Source: Paludibacteraceae bacterium
Lineage (GTDB): Bacteria; Bacteroidota; Bacteroidia; Bacteroidales; Paludibacteraceae
Assembly: GCA_017647145.1 (NCBI GenBank)
Contig: JAGCLD010000023.1
Coordinates: 17,077 to 81,076 of the forward strand
Direction of reading: 5' to 3'
DNA length: 64,000 nucleotides
The translations under genes and the position numbers were made by a program. How positions within the stretch are numbered: position 1 is the first letter of the stretch; every line of letters starts with the position of its first letter. This document shows, piece after piece, positions 53,748-62,047 of this stretch. The notes under the pieces were generated by a model. That model saw nothing but the letters and a program-made list of their open reading frames with translations. It was not told where the DNA came from and searched no databases.

Positions 53748-55925
53748 TTATTTCATTCGGTTGCCTTGTACATTATAGACTTTACCATCATTAACGATGT
53801 ATATTTGACCATTGTAAAGCACTTTATAGGCTTTTTCTTTACTATGGGTAGTAATAAGGTCTGAACTGCTACCGGGCTTGCGGGCTAATCGTATCGCTTT
53901 CACACCACCATCGCCACTGCTTTGGGCGGATTCTACGGTTAGCATAAAGGGTGAGGATTGTTCTACTACCAAGGTGCTTCCACTCTTGAGTAAGGTAAAT
54001 TTGTTGCCAATTGCAGCCCCGTTTACATAAACTCTAATATCACGCTCCTTGCTATCCATGGATTTTAATACGATGGTGTCACATGCAGGCAGGAAGAACT
54101 CAAGGTGAGTCTTACCGGCTATTTCACGGCTATAGTCAGTGTCAGTCTTGGAGAATTTCCATTTCTTAGTACTGTCAAATCCATATCCTCCTTTTATCCA
54201 TGTCTCCGTTCCGTCAAAGATTATCTCCTCAGTGGTGAAATCAACAGGTTTAACGGCTTCCGTTACTAAAGTATAGGTTGTGGTTGCTTCATCTGCTCCA
54301 ATCAATGTAATGGTATTTCCTTCTTGATGGAGAGTCGCTCCATCACTGACCTTGTAGGAAGCAATAGTGGGGAATGCTTCTCCTTCAAGGTAATATGCGC
54401 GAATGTAACTCGGATCTAAAACATCAATATAGGCACTGTACTTGTTGCTCATAATAATCTCGTAGATCTGTTTAATAGCATCAGCGCGTGTGAAACTAAT
54501 GGTATAGGTGGTGGAGTGAACGCCATCCTGAGCGGTTACTACAACTGTGGCATTAGAAGGTGTTTTGCCAACAGAGGATACATTGGTGATGGTAATAGTA
54601 GCATGCTCATCATTTGCTTCTGCTGTGACTACGGGTAGTGCATCAACGTATGCAATTACCATAGAGTAATTTAATTGGTTAGGTTGGAAATCAGCTACAG
54701 CAGTACCATTAATACTTAATGAGCGAAGTCGTGAGTCGCTGCTCGGAGTAGCTGAAACGCTAAAGTTAATGGTATATGTTACACTCTTAGAGCCATCTTT
54801 AGACGTACATACAATGGTGGCTTGACCGGGCAATGTAGTAGCTTGCGTAATCTTTACGGATGCTTCATCACCAGTGGTGGCTTTCACAACTGGAGTTGTT
54901 TCTGTACCGTATGCCAATTCTACGTTATAAGTCAACTGAGTTGCCGCAAAATCTGCCAAAGGCTTACCGTCAATAGTGATGTCTGTTACAGTAGCAGAGG
55001 ATGGATCGGATGCACGTACGTATTTGTACATGGGTACGTCCTTTTTCTGGTCGCTGGTAGTATAAAAGATGGATGAATTTTCCCATGCGAGTGACTCGCC
55101 TTGTTTCTCTTCTTTATATGCAGTGACTACTTCGGGGAGTTGTTTGGCTGTTTCGGTTAAACTTTCACTTCCTTGACGTTCCCAGAGGAGTATGTATTCT
55201 TTGTTTTTTATAGCCATCCATTTACCATCGGGGCTAATGTCTCCTCCTGTAGCAAGGTCGAAAGTGTTACCATTGCCAAGGGCGCACACTTCTGTTAGTT
55301 TCTGTGTGGAAGTACCATAAGTGGTTTGAAATGGAAGTGTGTAGAGATGACATGCTCCGCCTTCTACTTTGTCGGCTATGTAAAACGCATGTTCGATATT
55401 GTCATACATCAAGGTCTCTGTGTTGTGAGCTTTGTTGTCCGGATAACCAAATCGGATGTAATTAACAGAGACAGTCTGTGTGCCGGAAGTAATAGCCGGC
55501 TCTTCAAAGTAATAAATGTAGTAGCTGTCTTTATAGGCTAAATCGTTATCACCTATGGCACCAATAAAGATATAGTTCTTTCCGTTATACACACCGGTAG
55601 CAATATCTTCCCAATCATCTCGACCGGGATCTCCGCTAATATTGAGAGTCATTACTAATGAACCATCAGGCTTTATGGCAACAATCTTTTTGTCTTCACC
55701 CGTATTCTCATCACCATGTGCCCATAGGTATCCGGGTGTTTGGCGTGAACAGGCAAGCCCACTCACTTCTTTGAGCACATCCTTGTAGGCTGTACCACAT
55801 TCAGTGCGTGTGAATTTATCGTTTGTGGATAGCTTAGTTCCGTTATAGTTAATGTTGGCTTTAGCTACAAATGCCAACATCAGAGCGCTTACGATTAATA
55901 AGCTTGATTTCTTTGTAATCATCAT
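53748..55925 (-). CDS. Secreted protein: beta-propeller-like domain plus cadherin-like repeats
   Basis: The 725-residue protein has a signal peptide (cleavage near VAKA|NIN). Residues about 40-310 repeat short blades around DG/GN turns (YLWAHGDENTG, YIFIGAIGDND, ETLMYDNIEHAFYIAD, GGDISPDGKWMAI, WENSSIFYTTSD), resembling a propeller. Two cadherin-like beta-sandwich repeats follow (ITIDGKPLADFAATQLTYNV; LSINGTAVADFQPNQLNYSM), each with a VTYTINF-type end. A further carbohydrate-binding-like beta domain comes after, and a short tail ends VLYNGQIYIVNDGKVYNVQG, resembling a reduced T9SS-like tail. It lies 77 bp after exuT and may belong to the uronate operon. The enzyme activity, if any, is not evident. 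Confidence 0.78.
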   Translation of the reverse strand: MMITKKSSLLIVSALMLAFVAKANINYNGTKLSTNDKFTRTECGTAYKDVLKEVSGLACSRQTPGYLWAHGDENTGEDKKIVAIKPDGSLVMTLNISGDPGRDDWEDIATGVYNGKNYIFIGAIGDNDLAYKDSYYIYYFEEPAITSGTQTVSVNYIRFGYPDNKAHNTETLMYDNIEHAFYIADKVEGGACHLYTLPFQTTYGTSTQKLTEVCALGNGNTFDLATGGDISPDGKWMAIKNKEYILLWERQGSESLTETAKQLPEVVTAYKEEKQGESLAWENSSIFYTTSDQKKDVPMYKYVRASDPSSATVTDITIDGKPLADFAATQLTYNVELAYGTETTPVVKATTGDEASVKITQATTLPGQATIVCTSKDGSKSVTYTINFSVSATPSSDSRLRSLSINGTAVADFQPNQLNYSMVIAYVDALPVVTAEANDEHATITITNVSSVGKTPSNATVVVTAQDGVHSTTYTISFTRADAIKQIYEIIMSNKYSAYIDVLDPSYIRAYYLEGEAFPTIASYKVSDGATLHQEGNTITLIGADEATTTYTLVTEAVKPVDFTTEEIIFDGTETWIKGGYGFDSTKKWKFSKTDTDYSREIAGKTHLEFFLPACDTIVLKSMDSKERDIRVYVNGAAIGNKFTLLKSGSTLVVEQSSPFMLTVESAQSSGDGGVKAIRLARKPGSSSDLITTHSKEKAYKVLYNGQIYIVNDGKVYNVQGNRMK

Positions 55926-56002
55926 AAGTTGTTGGGTTTATTGTGTTGCACTAATAAGAAAAGAGGGACACTAAAAAATAATGTCCCCCTTTTTGTATTA
56001 TA

Positions 56003-57493
56003 TTAAGCTTCGATAGGTTTGTACTTTGGTACTAATACCTTCATAATGCTCCAAGCAATGAGATAAGCAACAGCACAGATGCAGAAGATAATCATGTAAC
56101 CGGCTTGCTTGCCGTCAAATCCTAAGAATTGGAATGCCTGGCCCATACCTTCTGAGTAGGTGAATAACGCACCGGCTCCTTTGTTGATTAAGAACGAACC
56201 AATACCACCGGCCATACCACCGATACCGGTGATGGTTGCAATGGCTGATTTAGGGAACATGTCTCCAATGGTAGAGAATAAGTTTGCGCTCCAAGCTTGG
56301 TGTCCTGCACCGGCCAAACCGATGATAACGCATGGCCACCATACTGAGTAATGTCCTAAACCTTGTGCAAACAATGCTGGTAATGGTAAGAATGCAAAGA
56401 GCAACATAGCCAACATACGACCATTATATGGGTTCATTCCTTTCTTTTCTACAAACAATTTAGGCAGATAACCTCCAAATATGGATAACACTGTTACGAT
56501 AGCATAAAGCGTGAAGATTAAGGCAATACCCATTCCTGAACTGGAAGAATAACCATATTGGTCTGAGAAGTAAGCTGGAGCCCAGAATAAATAGAACCAC
56601 CACACACCGTCTGTAAAGAACTTACCAACGATGAATGACCAAGTCTGACGATAGGTGAAGCATTTCCAGAAAGGTATTTGCTTTTCTTCTGACTTAGCTG
56701 CTGTTTCTTCTTTTACTGTTGCTGTTTCCACTTCGTCGTCTTGGTGGATATAGGCTAATTCTGCTTCATTAACAAACTTAGAGTTTTCTGGTCTGTCATA
56801 CATAAATACGAAGAATCCCATCCAAATGAAACCGAGTGCACCAATAATGATGAAGGCCATTTCCCAACCACCGCCAATACCTAAATCTTTGAAGTATTGT
56901 GCTAACAATGGAATGGTAGCAGGGGCTACTAATGCTCCTACAGATGCTCCTGCATTAAAGAGTGAGGTAGCAAAGGCACGGTCTTTCTTTGGGAAGTATT
57001 CGGCAGTCACTTTAATAGCAGCAGGGAAGTTTCCGGCTTCACCAAGTGCCAGGATTGCGCGTGCTGCAATAAAGAGATAGACGGATGTTGAAGCAATGGC
57101 GAGAGCAGCTCCTGAACCTACTTCCACAGCGGTCATGGCGTGGATGGATTCAAAGCCTTCGATGTGCATAGTAGCCCATCCGCAAGCCGCATGTACACAT
57201 GCACCTGCTGACCATACACCAATAGCCCATAGATAACCTTTCTTGGTTCCCATCCAGTCAATAAACTTACCTGCAAACAGCATGCAGATAGCATAAATGA
57301 TTGAGAAAAGCGCTGTGATGGTACCATAGTCGCTGTCTGTCCAATGGAATTCAGGCGCGATAAAGTCTTTCCAAGTTAATGAAAGCACTTGGCGGTCCAT
57401 GTAGTTAACGGTGGTTGCAATAAATAAAAGCAAGCACATCCACCAACGCCAGTTAGTCATCAACTTACTTGATGTTGAATTAGAATTACTCAT
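56003..57493 (-). CDS. exuT: MFS hexuronate transporter, ExuT-like
   Basis: The 496-residue member of the anion:cation symporter (ACS) branch has about twelve helices. The start is typical (WRWWMCLLLFIATTVNYMDRQVLSLTWKDF), and the motif DWMGTKKGY lies after TM2. EAGNFPAAIKVTAEYFPKKDRAFATSLFNAGASVGALVAP is characteristic of hexuronate transporters. It brings glucuronate or galacturonate into the cell. It follows the KDPG aldolase gene by 85 bp and completes the uxaC, kdgK, aldolase, exuT series. Confidence 0.92.
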   Translation of the reverse strand: MSNSNSTSSKLMTNWRWWMCLLLFIATTVNYMDRQVLSLTWKDFIAPEFHWTDSDYGTITALFSIIYAICMLFAGKFIDWMGTKKGYLWAIGVWSAGACVHAACGWATMHIEGFESIHAMTAVEVGSGAALAIASTSVYLFIAARAILALGEAGNFPAAIKVTAEYFPKKDRAFATSLFNAGASVGALVAPATIPLLAQYFKDLGIGGGWEMAFIIIGALGFIWMGFFVFMYDRPENSKFVNEAELAYIHQDDEVETATVKEETAAKSEEKQIPFWKCFTYRQTWSFIVGKFFTDGVWWFYLFWAPAYFSDQYGYSSSSGMGIALIFTLYAIVTVLSIFGGYLPKLFVEKKGMNPYNGRMLAMLLFAFLPLPALFAQGLGHYSVWWPCVIIGLAGAGHQAWSANLFSTIGDMFPKSAIATITGIGGMAGGIGSFLINKGAGALFTYSEGMGQAFQFLGFDGKQAGYMIIFCICAVAYLIAWSIMKVLVPKYKPIEA

Positions 57494-57578
57494 TTCGTTG
57501 TTTTTTTGTGTCTTATATAGACTGGTTTATAAAATAAAGAGTGGGGTAGTGTGGCACACTCCCCGACTCTTGGGTTAT

Positions 57579-58244
57579 TTATCTAACTTCTTTTACAATT
57601 GCTAAAGCATTAGCGCAAAGTTCTGTAATCTTGTTCCATTCTTTAGCGGCGATTACTTCTTTAGGGAAGAGATTGCTACCCATGCCCACACATGTTACAC
57701 CTGCTTTAAACCAACCTTCTAAGTTTTCCTTGCTTGGCTTAACGCCGCCGGTCACCATCAGTTGACTCCATGGCATTGGTGCTTTGAGCCCTTTGACAAA
57801 AGCCGGGCCGAGTACATCACCCGGGAATACTTTGCAAAGATCACAACCCAGTTCTTGTGCCTTTCCTACTTCAGATACAGTGCCGCATCCCGGGCAGTAA
57901 GGTACTAAACGACGATTACATATAGGAGCAATTTCAGGGTTGAAGAGCGGTCCTACTACAAAGTTGGCTCCCAACTGCAGATATAACGCAGCAGTAGCCG
58001 GATCCACGATGGAACCGATACCAAGAATCATTCCCGGTAATTCTTTGTTTGCATATTTCACCAATTCGCCGAACACTTCTTGAGCGAAGTCACCACGGTT
58101 GGTAAATTCAAATGCACGTACTCCACCTTCGTAGCATGCTTTGAGCACTTGTTTGGCTATCTCTACGTCAGCATGATAGAAAACGGGTACCATACCCGTT
58201 TCCTTCATGGCTGCCAAAACTTCTAATTTGCTATATTTTGCCAT
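57579..58244 (-). CDS. eda: KHG/KDPG aldolase
   Basis: The 221-residue class I aldolase has the catalytic Glu in [13 protein letters not shown] and the Schiff-base Lys in [17 protein letters not shown], followed by the phosphate-binding [20 protein letters not shown]. It splits 2-keto-3-deoxy-6-phosphogluconate into pyruvate and glyceraldehyde-3-phosphate, the last step of uronate breakdown. Spacing to kdgK is 14 bp. The symbol eda/kdgA is used by analogy. Confidence 0.95.
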   Translation of the reverse strand: MAKYSKLEVLAAMKETGMVPVFYHADVEIAKQVLKACYEGGVRAFEFTNRGDFAQEVFGELVKYANKELPGMILGIGSIVDPATAALYLQLGANFVVGPLFNPEIAPICNRRLVPYCPGCGTVSEVGKAQELGCDLCKVFPGDVLGPAFVKGLKAPMPWSQLMVTGGVKPSKENLEGWFKAGVTCVGMGSNLFPKEVIAAKEWNKITELCANALAIVKEVR

Positions 58245-58258
58245 TGTGTTTGTCTTTT

Positions 58259-59281
58259 TTAGCGTTGAACACGACCGTTGGCATTTCCTCCTGCCAATGA
58301 TTCTACTTCTTCTACAGAAACCAGGTTGAAGTCACCGTTAATCGTATGTTTGAGTGCTGAAGCAGCTACTGCAAATTCCAATGCTTCTCCTTGAGTCTCT
58401 TTGGTTAGTAATCCATGAATCAAACCGCCGGAGAATGAGTCACCACCACCAACACGGTCAATGATAGGGTTGATTTCGTAGCGTTTAGATTGATAGAATT
58501 CTTTACCATCATAAATCATGGCTTTCCATCCGTTAAAGGTTGCGCTGTAGCTTTCACGAAGTGTGGATACCACATACTTAAAGCCAAATTCTTTCATCAT
58601 TTGTTCAAAGATGCCTTTGTATCCTTCAGCGTTGGTTTCGCCACCTTCTACGTCTGCATCCGGTTTGAATCCAAGGCATAATTCAGCATCTTCTTCATTT
58701 CCGATACAAACATCCACATATTGCATGAGCGGACGCATGATAGAGATAGCTTTTTCGCTGGTCCAAAGTTTTTTGCGGAAGTTCAAGTCTACTGAAACAG
58801 TCACTCCGTGACGTTTAGCTGCTTCACAAGCCAATTTTGTCAATTCAGCGGCTTTGTCAGAAATAGCAGGAGTGATACCCGACCAGTGGAACCATTGTGC
58901 ACCTTCCATGATTGCATCAAAGTCAAAGTCTTCCGGATTAGCTTCAGCAATAGCTGAGTGAGCTCTGTCATAGATTACTTTTGACGGGCGCATTGAAGCA
59001 CCTGTTTCGCAGTAGTATAATCCAACACGTTCACCACCACGAGCAATGAAGTCAGTGTTCACTCCATATCTGCGCAATGCATTCACTGCAATTTGACCAA
59101 TGTCATGTTTAGGCAATTTACTTACAAAATAAGCGTTGTGTCCATAGTTGGCACAAGATACAGCTACATTAGCTTCGCCACCTCCAGGAATAATGCGGAG
59201 AGATTCAGATTGAATAAAACGGTCGTTTCCGTTTGGTGAAAGGCGAAGCATGATTTCGCCCAATGTTACAATTTTTGCCAT
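58259..59281 (-). CDS. kdgK: 2-keto-3-deoxygluconate kinase (PfkB family)
   Basis: The 340-residue sugar kinase has the two PfkB signatures: [27 protein letters not shown] near the N terminus, and [15 protein letters not shown] holding the catalytic Asp (GGGD where GAGD is more usual). It phosphorylates 2-keto-3-deoxygluconate to KDPG, the substrate of the aldolase encoded 14 bp downstream. It follows uxaC by 34 bp. Assignment to KDG rather than another sugar rests on operon context. Confidence 0.92.
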   Translation of the reverse strand: MAKIVTLGEIMLRLSPNGNDRFIQSESLRIIPGGGEANVAVSCANYGHNAYFVSKLPKHDIGQIAVNALRRYGVNTDFIARGGERVGLYYCETGASMRPSKVIYDRAHSAIAEANPEDFDFDAIMEGAQWFHWSGITPAISDKAAELTKLACEAAKRHGVTVSVDLNFRKKLWTSEKAISIMRPLMQYVDVCIGNEEDAELCLGFKPDADVEGGETNAEGYKGIFEQMMKEFGFKYVVSTLRESYSATFNGWKAMIYDGKEFYQSKRYEINPIIDRVGGGDSFSGGLIHGLLTKETQGEALEFAVAASALKHTINGDFNLVSVEEVESLAGGNANGRVQR

Positions 59282-59315
59282 CTTTTTTATATATTAATAA
59301 GTTGTTGCTTTATGA

Positions 59316-60725
59316 TTAAAATTGGAAGAAACTTTTTGCATTGTTGTAGCAAATGTCTTCAATCATTTGATTTACTCGTTCAATTTCAGAGTATGGTATT
59401 TCTCCGTTTTCTACATCTGTACCCACAAGGTTACAGAGTGTTCTGCGGAAGTATTCATGACGTGGATAACTGAGGAATGAACGGCTGTCAGTGAGCATTC
59501 CCACAAAGCGGCTGAGAAGACCCAATACTGAGAGTGCGTTCATTTGTTTTTCCATACCGTCTTTTTGATCAAGGAACCACCATCCTGAACCAAATTGAAT
59601 TTTACCCGGCACACTGCCGTCTTGGAAGTTACCCAACATTGTTGCAATTACTTCGTTGGCGCATGGGTTCAAATTGTATAAGATGGTTTTTGCCAACTTA
59701 CCTTGTGCGTTCAGTTTGTCCAGGAATTTAGACATCTTTTTAGCGGTGGTAAACTCACCAATTGAGTCAAATCCGGTGTCAGGGCCTAAGAGCTTAAACA
59801 TTTTAGAGTTGTTGTCTCTGATAGCACCATAGTGGAATTGTTGTGTCCAGTTGGTTTCCCAGTCCATGATGGCAAATTCTATCATCATGGCTGATTTGTA
59901 TTTCAAGATTTCTTCTTGGGTGAGTTGTTGTCCGCCGTACACTTTGTTGAAGATGTTTTCAATTTCAGCTTCTGTGTAGTCTTCAGCATAGAATTCTTCA
60001 ATTCCGTGGTCAGAGAGTTTACATCCTTGTTCTTCAAAGAATTTGTGACGTACTCTGAGTGCGTCGATCACATCTTTAAATGAAGAGATGTTTACTCCGG
60101 ATACTTCAGCGAGTTTTTCAATGTAAGCACGGAAGTTTTCGGGCACTTCCACAGCCATGGCTTTGTCAGGTCTCCATGTTGGCAACATTTTGATTTCAAA
60201 TCCGCTTTCGCGTGTTTTGATGTGGTGTTCCAATGAGTCGATAGGGTCGTCTGTGGTGCAAACACATTCTACATTGTAGCGACGCATGAACCCTCTTGCT
60301 GTATAGTTAGGGTCGTTTTGCAATTTGTCGTTACATTCGTCAAAGATTTCTCTGGCTGTCTTAGGGTTAAGTATTTTGTCAATGCCAAATGCTGTCTTCA
60401 GCTCGAGGTGTGTCCAGTGGTATAAAGGATTGCGGAAAGTGTAAGGCACAGTCTCTGCCCATTTTTCAAATTTTTCCCAATCGGTAGTGTCTTTACCAGT
60501 GCAATAACGTTCGTCAATGCCATTGGAACGCATAGCTCTCCATTTGTAGTGGTCTCCACCAAGCCAAATTTCTGTGAGTGAAGAGAAACGATAGTCATCT
60601 GCTACCATTTTAGGGATAAGGTGACAGTGGTAGTCGATGATAGGCATTTTTTTTGCATGTTCATGATACAACTTCTGTGCTGTTTCGTTTTTCAGCAGGA
60701 AGTTTTCGTCCATAAAATTCTTCAT
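59316..60725 (-). CDS. uxaC: Glucuronate/galacturonate isomerase
   Basis: The 469-residue enzyme of the amidohydrolase fold has the metal-site IIDYHCHLIPKMVADDYRF, then WLGGDHYKWRAMRSNGI and VECVCTTDDPIDSLEHH. GSGWWFLDQKDGMEKQMNALS and MLTDSRSFLSYPRHEYFRR are UxaC hallmarks. It converts glucuronate to fructuronate and galacturonate to tagaturonate. It is the first gene of the operon. No clear promoter was found upstream; the region holds a short hairpin CGAGTTAC/GTTACTCG near 60767-60792. Confidence 0.97.
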   Translation of the reverse strand: MKNFMDENFLLKNETAQKLYHEHAKKMPIIDYHCHLIPKMVADDYRFSSLTEIWLGGDHYKWRAMRSNGIDERYCTGKDTTDWEKFEKWAETVPYTFRNPLYHWTHLELKTAFGIDKILNPKTAREIFDECNDKLQNDPNYTARGFMRRYNVECVCTTDDPIDSLEHHIKTRESGFEIKMLPTWRPDKAMAVEVPENFRAYIEKLAEVSGVNISSFKDVIDALRVRHKFFEEQGCKLSDHGIEEFYAEDYTEAEIENIFNKVYGGQQLTQEEILKYKSAMMIEFAIMDWETNWTQQFHYGAIRDNNSKMFKLLGPDTGFDSIGEFTTAKKMSKFLDKLNAQGKLAKTILYNLNPCANEVIATMLGNFQDGSVPGKIQFGSGWWFLDQKDGMEKQMNALSVLGLLSRFVGMLTDSRSFLSYPRHEYFRRTLCNLVGTDVENGEIPYSEIERVNQMIEDICYNNAKSFFQF

Positions 60726-61311
60726 AACTTATCTTTTTATTGAGTTTGTTTAATCATCACTTCTCATAACGAGTTACAAGAGAGTTACTCGTTTGGTTTT
60801 ATGTTGTTGTTATTCTGTCAGTTGGCTTTTTTGTGTTCAAAGCCGTGTGCGCCCACGAAGATACGGATAAATTCGGATAATACAAATAGTTTGAAGTAAA
60901 TTCCGTTAAATTTCTTTCATGTCGAGCCGGTTTTTGCTCAGTCATCCCACAACGGAATGATTTAATCTGCCTTGTGCTCGGCATAATTCAAGCAAGCTTG
61001 ATTCTGCACATTCCCGACTATCGTCGCCTACCCGTAGCCTTTGCTTACTCGGACTTTTGTTCCCCTCGCCTTGATCTTCGTTGACATACCCCCTCCCCCT
61101 GCGGGTACTACCCCTAACTTAGGGGTAGAGTCTGTGTGGAGCGAGGTGGAGAGGGTTTTTAGGGCGACAGTGCTTTTACATACTATTATGTGAAGTTTCG
61201 CCCCTACAGGGCTATCTTATGATGTTTCTTATTGTTTCATAGCCCTAATGGACTATGCTTTAAAATATAACCCATTCAGGGTTTTCTTATATTGATGATA
61301 ATTGTATCTTT

Positions 61312-61344
61312 ATCCTACGTGTATCCTACGTGTATCCTACGTGT
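61312..61344. repeat. 11-bp tandem array, unit ATCCTACGTGT
   Basis: Three perfect units start at 61312, 61323 and 61334. The flank TTGTATCTTTATCCTACGT is shared exactly with the region after the 5696 array. The unit is the reverse complement of that in the 33574 array. Confidence 0.92.
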
Positions 61345-61391
61345 CTGGTAGGAAAAAACTACAAAGTTAGGGATTTTTTGGAATAGGATGG

Positions 61392-61576
61392 AATTGTTAT
61401 AGGACGCTCACAGAGTGAGCTGTAGTACGTTCGTTTCATTCACTGTAGTACGGCTGCGCCTGTAGTACGCTTCGCTGGAGGATGTTTATTGTAGATACAT
61501 AGACGGACCCCCTCCGTTTCGCTCCGCTGGCGCTACACTCCACTCGTCCCCCTTGAAGTGGGGACAGTGCTTTTTT
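61392..61576 (-). repeat. Composite repeat: AGGACG/TAGTACG word array plus GTCGCCC repeat, inverted
   Basis: Words of the type TATAGGACG/TGTAGTACG alternate with spacers such as CTCACAGAGTGAG, TTCGTTTCATTCA and GCTGCGC. They are followed at 61499-61576 by a full inverted copy of the GTCGCCC...GGGGGTCC repeat. The combination is the same as at 63421-63705 and, inverted, at 33392-33560. Confidence 0.82.
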
Positions 61577-61681
61577 AGTTAGTTTTTGTATGAGGAGGGT
61601 TTATAGGACGCTCGCGGAGCTAGGTGGAGGGTTAGGGGTTAGAGTGATGTTTTGGTGTTTGATACATTTTGAGAAAAATGA

Positions 61682-61713
61682 TTTGCTTTTTTGATTGATA
61701 TGATTTATTTTTG
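61682..61713 (+). promoter_or_regulatory. Promoter of the structured RNA / FISUMP gene
   Basis: TTTG (61682-61685), 20 bp, TATTTTTG (61706-61713), a perfect match. It predicts a start near 61719, about 330 nt before the next start codon. Confidence 0.8.
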
Positions 61714-61719
61714 CGATGT

Positions 61720-62035
61720 GAATCCACGCCGAGGATATTTCAATTATAAACGGGGTGGGTGAACGGACATAATGAAAAAGGCGTTTATTGGCGCTTGTTT
61801 TGGAACTACTGAATCCTGCAAAATTCACACACCCAAAGCAAGAGTGCGATAAATGCCCCTTGGTATGTATTTTTCGTTGTGCTTCACAACGATGAGCATA
61901 TCGGCGTGGGCATTCATTGTTTATTCTTGTGTGTAGGGTCTTGCAGGAACCTAGTAGTTAGGAATAAGCAACAGTAAGGTTCCACGCTTTTTCTATATTT
62001 ATACCAACGGGGCGTTTGGAGCCGACTTCCCACAA
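61720..62035 (+). ncRNA. Structured leader or independent RNA, two competing folds
   Basis: Hairpin A pairs 61780-61790 with 61847-61857 and 61794-61803 with 61833-61842 (21 bp with G-U pairs). Rod B pairs the loop of A and its surroundings with downstream sequence: 61804-61810 with 61953-61959, 61814-61821 with 61941-61948, CACACA/GTGTGT at 61929-61934, and 61852-61858 with 61908-61914, capped by a perfect 7-bp hairpin (61875-61881 with 61885-61891). The folds compete for 61852-61857. It could be a 6S-like RNA, a regulatory leader or a mobile palindrome. I cannot assign a known family. Confidence 0.55.
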
Positions 62036-62047
62036 AATTTTATAACA

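Larger units (their letters stand above)
60726..62047. other. Repeat-rich intergenic region with a structured RNA
   Basis: In order: the uxaC leader; a copy of the GGCATAATTC...CGCCTACCCGTAGCC repeat (60970-61050); a variant of the GTCGCCC repeat with a 21-nt near-palindrome CTACCCCTAA-C-TTAGGGGTAG (61110-61130); another repeat type built on GCCCCTACAGGGCTATC (61199-61290); the 11-bp array (61312-61344); a TAGTACG/AGGACG word array (61392-61490); a GTCGCCC repeat copy (61499-61576); then a promoter and the structured RNA region. No protein gene is supported. Confidence 0.65.

Noticed and set aside
61601..61828. 75-codon minus-strand frame over the RNA promoter
   Set aside because: It is antisense to the promoter and structured RNA, and its apparent conservation, if any, is better explained by the RNA.
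61720..62035. tmRNA or RNase P RNA
   Set aside because: None of the conserved blocks of either RNA are present (no tRNA-like acceptor end, no GAGGAAAGTCC core).
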